Shown piece by piece: positions 47,818 to 54,476 of a stretch of DNA of 64,000 nt (the first letter of the stretch is position 1; each line of letters opens with the position of its first letter). Below the pieces are notes generated by a model. The model saw only the letters and a program-made list of their open reading frames with translations, did no database searches and was not told where the DNA came from. The position numbers and the translations under genes were made by a program. The DNA is from Halorientalis regularis (GTDB lineage Archaea > Halobacteriota > Halobacteria > Halobacteriales > Haloarculaceae). Location of the stretch: NCBI RefSeq assembly GCF_023698535.1, contig NZ_JALJCL010000003.1, positions 248,001 through 312,000 on the forward strand, read 5' to 3'.

Positions 47818-47985
47818 ACCTGCAGCGTACCCACAATGTGGGTACACATTCTTGAGTGAACGACCGTGGAAACAGTTAGTAGTGGAAATACTACGCGGTA
47901 GAAGCCCTCTATCGGGTTTTCCATCATGTGTTGAGTTGCCCCCAGATGCTCCTGTAGGCCCAAGGTTGGTAGACAGGGCAAAGGA
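47808..47985 (+). repeat. Direct repeat A, left border of a 2.9-kb module
   Basis: It aligns without gaps to 50732-50910 over about 178 bases at roughly 85-90 percent identity, estimated by eye. The central part, about 47860-47921, is identical in both. The conserved core contains a small hairpin gtagt/actac and an aagccc...gggtttt stem followed by a T run. This recalls the right ends of haloarchaeal IS1341-type (TnpB-only IS605) elements, from memory and not searched. The repeat starts inside the last codons of fdx. Confidence 0.8.
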
Positions 47986-48031
47986 CTGAAGCAAAATTTG
48001 AGGCGTGTGTCCCGTTCCCCATCTCGCTTGA

Positions 48032-48547
48032 TCATTCACTACTCGCGCGCGTACGGAAGGAGGCACCAGACTTGAACTCGGTCAGTTCTTCGATGCGCGA
48101 TTCCAGTTCTTCAATCTCATTGCAGAGTTCCTCGGCTCCGTCGCTTTCACTCGCTGCGAGTTGGTCCTTGAGACCCTGCAGTCGCGTCTCCTTCTCGTCT
48201 TCATTGACCTCGGATTTTCGGGCATACTCGCTTTCGTTTATCTCGTATACGTCCGACTCTGAGAGTTCGGTCACATCAAGTGCGTCGTCTACCTTGTCAG
48301 TATCGACACTCGTTAGTTGTTCGCGATTGATACCGGCGGCTTCCAGCGCCTTCAAGACCAGCTCCTCATCTTTGAGCGAGCGATTACGGCGGGAGGTACG
48401 TTGGACAGAGCCGAACTGGCCGCTGACGGGTTGGTCGTGGTGCAGTCGGCTGATCAATACTTCGGCAACCGACTTGCGCAAGTCGTTAGCATTCCGCTGC
48501 ACGTCCGAAAGTAGCGTGTAGATATTCACAAGTGCAGGTGTCTCCAC
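48032..48547 (-). CDS. Hypothetical acidic coiled-coil protein
   Basis: A 171-residue soluble protein from GTG 48547 (VETPALVNIYTLLSDVQRNA). The N-terminal half is helical with a basic patch (SVQRTSRRNRSLKDEEL). The C-terminal half (residues about 115-160) is a Glu/Lys-rich helix likely to form a coiled coil (EDEKETRLQGLKDQLAASE, then CNEIEELESRIEELTEF). It resembles small proteins of haloarchaeal plasmids and viruses, but I recognise no family. A TATA-like tttatatga lies at about 48592-48602. It sits downstream of the 600-residue gene inside the repeat-bounded module. Confidence 0.6.
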   Translation of the reverse strand: METPALVNIYTLLSDVQRNANDLRKSVAEVLISRLHHDQPVSGQFGSVQRTSRRNRSLKDEELVLKALEAAGINREQLTSVDTDKVDDALDVTELSESDVYEINESEYARKSEVNEDEKETRLQGLKDQLAASESDGAEELCNEIEELESRIEELTEFKSGASFRTRASSE

Positions 48548-48742
48548 GTTGTTGAGTTTCCCGACGAATAGGACGACAATCTACTCCGGTATCTCATATA
48601 AATTTGCGATAAAACGGCTCCACAGTAAATCTGTATTTGAGATCTTAGTAGTGAATTTAGAAGGGAAATTGGTAAGACCGAGTGAGACAATTATCAATTC
48701 TTCATTATGAGGTTGTTCGATAGCTTGTAGGAACAACTTAGA

Positions 48743-50545
48743 CTACCGATTGTAATCGACAAATACAGCCTGCGCGCTGCGGTTTTTACCACCGTAATCT
48801 ACAATCTTCACGCGGATAGTGTCATACTTTTCAAGATCCTGTGGGGCTTGATTGACAAAAATCTTCAAACTATTCTTAGTTCCCATAATCGTCGCCGGAG
48901 GGGAACTGTAGTCAACTTCCTTAAGAACAAGTAATATTTCTTCTCCTAACTCTACTACTTCAGATGGATCACGCTGTTGCGCACGTCGGTGTGCCCGTTC
49001 CGCTTGATGATCATCATACTTCGTTGATGAAGTATACTTGCTGTCCCCTTCACCTTTCGTACTAGATGCCATTTCGCCGGGTATCTCTTGTCTGAGAACA
49101 GTCTTCTCACTTTCAGTTTTCGACATCGACTGTTCTCCATCAGATTCTGGTTCTGAAGAAACACCATCATCTATTGACGAGCCGGGTTTTGATTCAGTAT
49201 CACGGTTTATAGATTCCTTTACAGTATTTCCGCTACCATTTGATCCAACCCCTGGAAACCTGTTTGGATCAAGTAAGTTTGATTCCACTCCTCTATCATT
49301 CTCATCTCCCGGGTCTGTAGGAAATTCATTTAATATGGCGAATGCTTCTGGGAGTTCTTCCGGATCAGGGTTAATAGGGATAACCCGGCCAGATTCTGGC
49401 GATACTGGCAGTTGAACTTCTCCATCAAAATATTCTTCATCTTGTTCCAGTGGGGCACTGGTAGTTATTGCTGGAAAATCTGTTACGATGTCACCATCAC
49501 CATGAACCGTTCTGTATCCAGCAAAATTAAAATCATTATACTTTGCGTATTGCTTTCTGTAAGAAAGGTTACCACTAGCAAGACCCTCTTCTTCAATCAA
49601 AATTGAGTTGATTGCAAATTTCCAAAGTAAATCAGCATCTCTAGGCAAGGCTCTATAAATAATGGAAAACCCGTCAGTAAGATCAGCTAGTTCGTTAGGG
49701 GGGATTTTGATATTTGCAGAGCGTGCAGAGTAATCTACCGGGAAGTCATCTAATCGACTTCTAGGGAGAACTATCCCAAATTCAGCACCATACCGATCCT
49801 CCACTTCCATAGAAGTGAGCTTGACAAACCCGTAGCTGTTCATCCTTTCCCACAGGCTATTCAATTCGTTTTTGAGTTTATCGTTGATTTCCCCAGGTAT
49901 TTCTTTGGGAAGTTCAAATATATGAGTATCTATTTCTGGAGTTTCAATAAAAACAACATCCCTGTCAATACCGAGGACATTTCGGTTTGATTCATCGCTA
50001 TAATCATCTTTAAAAGTTGCAGAATCTTGGAACCATTTAGTTTTCAGATAGCTACACAACGCAATTTCAAGGGCTTTCTCATCATCTCCCATCTCTGAGG
50101 AATGCGTAATAATTGTCATATATTTGTATCCAGCAGCCCGCGCAACTGTCGACAATAGAGGTCGAATGAGGTTACCAGATTCACCAAGGATAGAGTAGAC
50201 CCATCTCCCTGCTTCACCGGGATAGAGGGCTTCAACATCATGGGTTTCTACAATCTGAATTAAAATATCAACACGCTCTTTGACAGGTTGCTGTTCGAGA
50301 GTTTGGATATATGCATCGGAGTTCTTCAATTCCGCATCTAAGTTGTCCTCACTCTTTTTTGAAATATGTCCGAGGTCGCAAACGAGAGAAAATAATCGAT
50401 TAAAAAAGAATTCGCCGACTTCGTTACCGCCGCTCTTGATTATTTCAGCACCCTGCTTGGTTATCTCGTAAGTATTGGCTGAAGTATAATCATCCGTAAC
50501 ACGAATATAGTAGTTACCGTCCTCACGACACTTCAAATATGGCAT
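48743..50545 (-). CDS. Large protein of unknown function with a TRAM-like C-terminal domain
   Basis: A 600-residue protein. Residues 1-330 are unfamiliar alpha/beta sequence with a possible winged-helix start (MPYLKCREDGNYYIRVTDDY, then YEITKQGAEIIKSGGNEVGE). About 330-500 is low-complexity and Ser/Glu-rich. The last 70 residues (VVELGEEILLVLKEVDYSSP to YDTIRVKIVDYGGKNRSAQA) have the beta-barrel pattern of a TRAM/OB domain, which often binds RNA. ATG 50545 has a TATA box 26 bases upstream. Base composition is far AT-richer than the core genes. It lies with the 171-residue gene inside the repeat-bounded module; a defence or mobile role is only an inference. Confidence 0.65.
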   Translation of the reverse strand: MPYLKCREDGNYYIRVTDDYTSANTYEITKQGAEIIKSGGNEVGEFFFNRLFSLVCDLGHISKKSEDNLDAELKNSDAYIQTLEQQPVKERVDILIQIVETHDVEALYPGEAGRWVYSILGESGNLIRPLLSTVARAAGYKYMTIITHSSEMGDDEKALEIALCSYLKTKWFQDSATFKDDYSDESNRNVLGIDRDVVFIETPEIDTHIFELPKEIPGEINDKLKNELNSLWERMNSYGFVKLTSMEVEDRYGAEFGIVLPRSRLDDFPVDYSARSANIKIPPNELADLTDGFSIIYRALPRDADLLWKFAINSILIEEEGLASGNLSYRKQYAKYNDFNFAGYRTVHGDGDIVTDFPAITTSAPLEQDEEYFDGEVQLPVSPESGRVIPINPDPEELPEAFAILNEFPTDPGDENDRGVESNLLDPNRFPGVGSNGSGNTVKESINRDTESKPGSSIDDGVSSEPESDGEQSMSKTESEKTVLRQEIPGEMASSTKGEGDSKYTSSTKYDDHQAERAHRRAQQRDPSEVVELGEEILLVLKEVDYSSPPATIMGTKNSLKIFVNQAPQDLEKYDTIRVKIVDYGGKNRSAQAVFVDYNR

Positions 50546-50566
50546 ATGCACTCATATTGTAGTTGC

Positions 50567-50575
50567 ATAAATAAA
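50567..50575 (-). promoter_or_regulatory. TATA box of the 600-residue gene
   Basis: On the minus strand the sequence tttatttatg is centred about 26 bases before ATG 50545, predicting a leaderless transcript for the unknown large protein. Confidence 0.6.
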
Positions 50576-50731
50576 CCCCCGGCAGAGATTGTCTCTGATG
50601 TGATGTTCTTATTGTTAGATCATCGGTGTTCGGTTAAGCACTGGATCGCCTCGTGAAGGCTTCAACCACTCGTTCGGGCAGTAGTTGGCGGGATCGCTCT
50701 GGTTGTCGAGCTTCACGGAACAACAACTCCA

Positions 50732-50910
50732 CGTCATCTAAACCTGCAGCGTGCCCACATTGTGGGTACACATTCTTGAAGGAGCGACCGTGGAAACAGT
50801 TAGTAGTGGAAATACTACGCGGTAGAAGCCCTCTATCGGGTTTTCCACCATGTGCTAAATTGCCCCCAGATACTTCTGCGGGCCCAATGTTGATAGACTG
50901 GACAAAAAGG
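50732..50910 (+). repeat. Direct repeat B, right border of a 2.9-kb module
   Basis: This is the second copy of the repeat at 47808-47985, in the same orientation. It shares the fdx 3' end sequence gtcatctaaacctgcagcg but is preceded by unrelated, gene-fragment-like sequence (50640-50731). Differences are scattered single bases without gaps, so the duplication is old or the copies came from different relatives of one element. Confidence 0.8.
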
Positions 50911-50984
50911 TCTTTCCACGCTTGGACTTGTAATAAATACGGCGTTTCGAGTATAATAAGATATAACAGCGAGCATATAAAGGT

Positions 50985-51300
50985 GGTGTCCGGAGAGGTG
51001 ATCACGGGGACGTGGCGTCAAACCCACAGTCTAGCCCCTAGCCGTGAAAATGGCCGCAAGGTAAGGGGCGGAGCCTCTCCTACGAACACCCTATGAGGTG
51101 TTCACTGCGAGAGATCCCTCGCGAAAAGGCCACAACAAGTTCACATGGGCTTGTTGGGTGCGGTTGGATGGCCACTCGCGAAGCGGACCCCTGACTGATC
51201 ACCAGTGGTCGCAGCAGGCGGGTGGGCCCTTCTCCGTGAGGAGAAGTGCGCTCCGGTATAGCCTTCGGGCAAAATACCGGGTCGTTCGTCCAGCCGATTT
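50985..51300 (+). ncRNA. Candidate structured RNA, unknown class
   Basis: About 300 bases with no convincing ORF but many perfect stems: 51084-51090/51097-51103; 51107-51111/51118-51122; 51128-51132/51169-51173 enclosing 51133-51139/51150-51156; 51229-51235/51240-51246 closed by a GUGA tetraloop; and 51253-51259/51274-51280 enclosing a C(UUCG)G hairpin (261-270). Longer-range pairs include 51034-51039/51064-51069 and 50997-51004/51196-51203. TATA-like boxes lie at 50958-50967 and 50975-50980. It matches none of RNase P RNA, 7S RNA or rRNA as I know them. It is followed by a nuclease-like gene on the same strand. Confidence 0.6.
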
Positions 51301-51386
51301 TGAATGCATCTGACTAAGCTGGGAGATATAGTTATCCTACAGATCGATCACCGGTAGAATCTCTGTGCCAGAACTATGCGAGGTAC

Positions 51387-51392
51387 TTTATA
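51387..51392 (+). promoter_or_regulatory. TATA box of the nuclease-like gene
   Basis: The sequence tttata is centred about 25 bases before ATG 51415, giving a leaderless start there. This argues against the upstream in-frame ATG at 51376. Confidence 0.65.
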
Positions 51393-51414
51393 CCGAGGAG
51401 TCGCGCATGTTGAC

Positions 51415-52626
51415 ATGAAGACGAGATTTATCAAGACAACGAGCGGAGTCGATATTTGCGAAGGTGCAGCATGGTACGCATACCGCGAGCGTCTGGGACT
51501 CAGCCACTACAATGAGTTCCCAATCGCTACCGACTTAGATGCATTCAGCGAGGGTTCGCAGGCCCGAGAAACCCTCAAGAAATTCAGTGAGTATCTCGAT
51601 GAGGGCGTCATCGCGATGGTTAGAAACCAGAGCCCTGACCTGCTGATGGGGGGATTCCTCATCTCTTCAATTGGCGATGTACCCGGCGCTCAGTCACCAG
51701 AACACGGCTTCAGGTTCATCATTTGTCGCTCAGGAGAGTGGGAGTGTAACTGTGAGGGTAGTTGCACAGATGGGTGCGGCGTCATCGCAGACTTCCCGGT
51801 CTCTCGGAGTGCTAGCCCGGAAGACATCGTTACAAGAGCGAATGCTGAGAGCGAGATTGCTGCCTCGATTTTAGAATCTGCACTGAGGCTCCGTCAACAA
51901 GGGGATAGCGCTTCGGAAACTGTCAAAACATCCGATGGCGAAGAAATAACCTTCGAGTACGACAGCGAGGAGGACAGGTTGCGTGGTGTGAGTTTTCTTC
52001 AGGCAGTCACACTCAATCCATCGGACACACAGTGGTGGTCGTATCAGACGTTCCCCTACTGGTCGAGTACTCCGCATCAGGGGACGACAGGAAACGTCAA
52101 GAACGCCGGTCGCAAGCAGTTGCTCGCGGCCTACCACAACTACGATAACCGGCTTGAAACACTGGAAGAGGAGGACACGACCGACCCGACAGCTGTTGAC
52201 GGCGCTGAGGCCATCGATGTACTGGGAACAGATCAGGTGGAAACGCTCTGTACGGAGTATCTCAGGACACACGAGTACGAAGGGTACCAGCACGTATTTC
52301 CGACCGGAGGCGATCTGCAAGCGGCGGATACGCTGGCACGGACTGCTAACGGCACCCGCGTCGCAACTCAGGTGACGATGGAAGGTGGCAAGGCCTCAAA
52401 ATTCCGGAAGTTGGCCAGTTTCGCAGCAGAGCAGGACGACTCTGGTGCAGTTGATCTGTGGTACTTCGGCAAGGGTGTCGATGAAAGTGATGTTCCAGAA
52501 GATGTCGAAGTCAAAATTGAGGTTCGGTCCATCGGTGACGTGTTCGAGTCAATGACTGATTCTGTCTGCTTGAATGCGATGCTAGAAGTCCCTGATCCGC
52601 AGGGAGAACCGGCCACAATGGGATAG
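51415..52626 (+). CDS. Unknown protein with possible restriction-endonuclease-like domain
   Basis: A 403-residue soluble protein (MKTRFIKTTSGVDICEGAAW). Residues 1-145 include a Cys cluster (WECNCEGSCTDGCGV) that may bind metal. A linker of acidic sequence follows. Residues about 270-370 (VETLCTEYLRTHEYEGYQHV, then FPTGGDLQAADTLARTANGT and VATQVTMEGGKASKF) are laid out like an Mrr/PD-(D/E)xK nuclease. However, the usual Q-x-K third motif reads QVT, so activity is doubtful. It stands right behind the candidate structured RNA. Downstream, the +1 frame remains coding-like to about 52804. Start chosen by the TATA box. Confidence 0.6.
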   Translation: MKTRFIKTTSGVDICEGAAWYAYRERLGLSHYNEFPIATDLDAFSEGSQARETLKKFSEYLDEGVIAMVRNQSPDLLMGGFLISSIGDVPGAQSPEHGFRFIICRSGEWECNCEGSCTDGCGVIADFPVSRSASPEDIVTRANAESEIAASILESALRLRQQGDSASETVKTSDGEEITFEYDSEEDRLRGVSFLQAVTLNPSDTQWWSYQTFPYWSSTPHQGTTGNVKNAGRKQLLAAYHNYDNRLETLEEEDTTDPTAVDGAEAIDVLGTDQVETLCTEYLRTHEYEGYQHVFPTGGDLQAADTLARTANGTRVATQVTMEGGKASKFRKLASFAAEQDDSGAVDLWYFGKGVDESDVPEDVEVKIEVRSIGDVFESMTDSVCLNAMLEVPDPQGEPATMG

Positions 52627-52804
52627 GGAGGACTTCATCTGTCTTCTCCAAGCAGACGCGCGTGTCGACGTTCTGGGACGCATCCAGAACGTCGAGATTA
52701 CCGACGAGCGAGGAACACGACACATTCGTGATGAATGGATCGAACTCGCGGAGACAGGTGAAGAATTCCGCCGTATCGTCTTGCACAAGCTGACTAACGC
52801 TGGG
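52586..52804 (+). pseudogene. Coding-like fragment in +1 frame after the nuclease-like gene
   Basis: After the stop of the preceding gene, the next frame reads NRPQWDREDFICLLQADARV, then DVLGRIQNVEITDERGTRHI and EFRRIVLHKLTNAGSLFW without stops. This is convincing protein-like sequence, but there is no ATG in the first part. It is either the frame-shifted C-terminal extension of the nuclease-like gene or the remnant of a separate gene, cut where the antisense zinc-finger gene begins. Confidence 0.45.
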
Positions 52805-52960
52805 TCACTCTTCTGGCGCGATGACCTTTTCGCAAGCAGGACACTCGGCCCAGATGCCCTCGCTGCCGTCGTCCCTCTTGAATTCGACAAGGAGCCACGT
52901 CTCAGGGACCCGCTCGCCGCAGTCCGGACAGCGACCAAGAGACGATTCGTCGGTGTTCAT
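52805..52960 (-). CDS. Small two-CxxC zinc-binding protein (DUF7837-like)
   Basis: A 51-residue protein MNTDESSLGRCPDCGERVPE with a second knuckle WAECPACEKVIAPEE. The pattern CPDC...W-L-EF/Y-DDG...WAECPxC is the small haloarchaeal family I know as DUF7837. One zinc ion is expected. The role is unknown; members are frequent in accessory regions. The frame is open upstream, but MNTDES is the natural start. Confidence 0.75.
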   Translation of the reverse strand: MNTDESSLGRCPDCGERVPETWLLVEFKRDDGSEGIWAECPACEKVIAPEE

Positions 52961-53211
52961 GCAAAGGGGAATGGAAGGAGTGTGTGACTGGTTTTTCCAA
53001 TCGGTAGTATGGTGTTCTCGAACGTAAGGTTTCGGTGAGAGTGGGCTTCTGGGAAACACTGGAATTCCGGAGGGCTGAGTTACCGCCACAGTTAACTCAC
53101 AGATATTCAGGGATTAGGATGCGACTCAACCCCCAAAAAGTGGATGTAGCTGATCCAGTATAACGAGTGGGTGACCCGAGGGAATTTGAGGCCTCACTGC
53201 GATTTTAGAGT

Positions 53212-53310
53212 ATGATCAATGACCCAGACCCCAATGATACGTGTGCCGGTGGAATTGGCCCTGAGCCCGGACTGGATAGGATCAGCGAGGAGCCGGACTT
53301 AGATGAATGA
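53212..53310 (+). CDS. 32-residue microprotein coupled to the next ORF
   Basis: The ORF reads MINDPDPNDTCAGGIGPEPG and ends DRISEEPDLDE: acidic, Pro/Asp-rich, one Cys. Its stop overlaps the next start by 4 bases (atga), the standard translational coupling in this genome, which supports both small genes being real. A TATA-like ttttagag lies only about 10 bases upstream, so its promoter position is unclear. No homologue is known to me. Confidence 0.45.
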   Translation: MINDPDPNDTCAGGIGPEPGLDRISEEPDLDE

Positions 53311-53504
53311 GCAGGGAAGCCCACCGACAAGCCGCCTGTCGACAACTCAAACGAATGTTTGCCGATTATCACTTGGAAGACAGCGAATCCAGATCATTTC
53401 CGGAAATTAATGAAGAAGCACTTGAGGCCAAGGTTAGTGAAATAGAATCTGAACTCAGAGCCGAACTACACAGACAAGGCAACAGCACCGAGGCTGAACA
53501 GTAG
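53307..53504 (+). CDS. 65-residue helical protein, second of a coupled pair
   Basis: A helical, charged protein (MSREAHRQAACRQLKRMFAD, then EALEAKVSEIESELRAELHR) with a likely coiled coil in its C-terminal half. The atga overlap with the 32-residue ORF suggests a two-gene unit; size and polarity would fit an antitoxin or regulator, but nothing shows this. A hairpin region follows at 53677-53751. Confidence 0.5.
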   Translation: MSREAHRQAACRQLKRMFADYHLEDSESRSFPEINEEALEAKVSEIESELRAELHRQGNSTEAEQ

Positions 53505-53676
53505 TCGGAAAACCCGAGACCTCTAATTGGGGATCTTGATCTTATTCACCAGAGCCATAGACACGGTGTACTCCTACTCGGAGGGCCACATCTGAAACCC
53601 GTAGTTGTATCTCAAATGTAGTTGTCCGGAAGTGCTGCAGTCTTATGTTATATATTTATGGAAGAGAATTAAATGG

Positions 53677-53751
53677 GAGGGAAGCTTCCCTCACCATTCG
53701 ACCATCGCTGTCTAATGGATACGGCTCCCTCACTTCCAGCCGTATTCCATT
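53677..53751 (+). terminator. Two adjacent strong inverted repeats between convergent genes
   Basis: A perfect 16-base palindrome gagggaagcttccctc (53677-53692) is followed by a 13-bp stem with one bulged base (53714-53726 with 53738-53751). They lie between the plus-strand 65-residue gene and the end of the minus-strand gene at 53772. The position between converging genes suggests a bidirectional terminator; a protein-binding site is the alternative. The first palindrome is not followed by a T run. Confidence 0.45.
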
Positions 53752-53771
53752 ATGGGCCTCTAGTCTCAGTA

Positions 53772-54149
53772 CTACGAGAGATCGCGTTGAACTTCTATTC
53801 CATCTGACTCTGTGATGAGTGTAGCCTCCATTTCGTAATTAGTTTCACTAGCATACTGCTGTGTGATTTCCATCCATTGAGACTGATGAACATCCGAGAC
53901 AATAATCGCAGCACCCCACTCATTTAAATCGTCATTCATGTGGATTTCTAATTCACGCCCAACTGGATCATCAGCATCCCTGTTCTCTGGAATAAACAGG
54001 TAGAAAATCGGCACAAACTCTGTTCCTTCAGTGGTCTTATGGACTACAGTCTGAATACTCGCACCTAATCGATCCGCGATGTTCTCGGCTTCATCTGGGC
54101 GAAGCGGTCGAGGTGGGAGTTTACTCGCTAACGCTGATGGACTAATCAT
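53772..54149 (-). CDS. Hypothetical protein, 125 residues
   Basis: A soluble acidic protein (MISPSALASKLPPRPLRPDE). The middle VVHKTTEGTEFVPIFYLFIP, then DDLNEWGAAIIVSDVHQSQW and YEMEATLITESDGIEVQRD, alternates strands and helices. I recognise no family. AT-richer than core genes. It may be expressed from its own promoter in the AT-rich 54150-54476 gap. Confidence 0.6.
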   Translation of the reverse strand: MISPSALASKLPPRPLRPDEAENIADRLGASIQTVVHKTTEGTEFVPIFYLFIPENRDADDPVGRELEIHMNDDLNEWGAAIIVSDVHQSQWMEITQQYASETNYEMEATLITESDGIEVQRDLS

Positions 54150-54476
54150 AGTTCAGCACCCTGAGAGACGTTTTTTCGAGTACACGGGGACATACGCGGT
54201 GTTGGCTTCAGGGGTGCTACATCTTCTTTCATTTTCCCTCTAATGAGCTGCAACGGTCTGAGCCCGATTTGTGAGGAGTGTTTTGATTTCATCACATAAG
54301 GGGAAAAGGAATCGGGTATAAAATCCTTTGTGGGCTAAGTCAGAGTTCCGACATTACTATAATAGACTCTAAGACAATATTGGCGGCGAACCTCGGACAT
54401 CTGGTTTATACTATAACTAAACAATAAGTTAAAGTAAGTGTATAGAACCACCGTTCACCTACCAAGAGGCATTACC
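54150..54476. other. AT-rich intergenic stretch, 327 bases
   Basis: It contains several TATA-like runs (tataaaatcc near 54320, actataatag near 54355, atactataac near 54408), but no gene, RNA fold or repeat that I can support. It is the 5' region of the 125-residue gene on the minus strand and the 3' flank of the GHKL gene. Confidence 0.4.

Noticed and set aside
47860-50880. The direct repeats as protein-coding (reading CPHCGYTFLKERPWKQ in repeat B)
   Set aside because: Differences between copies fall mostly on first and second codon positions and change the supposed Cys ligands, so no coding constraint is visible.
50985-51300. RNase P RNA or 7S RNA
   Set aside because: The conserved RNase P core (GAAAGUCC-type CR-I and its partner) and the SRP helix 8 motif are not found, so the class is left open.
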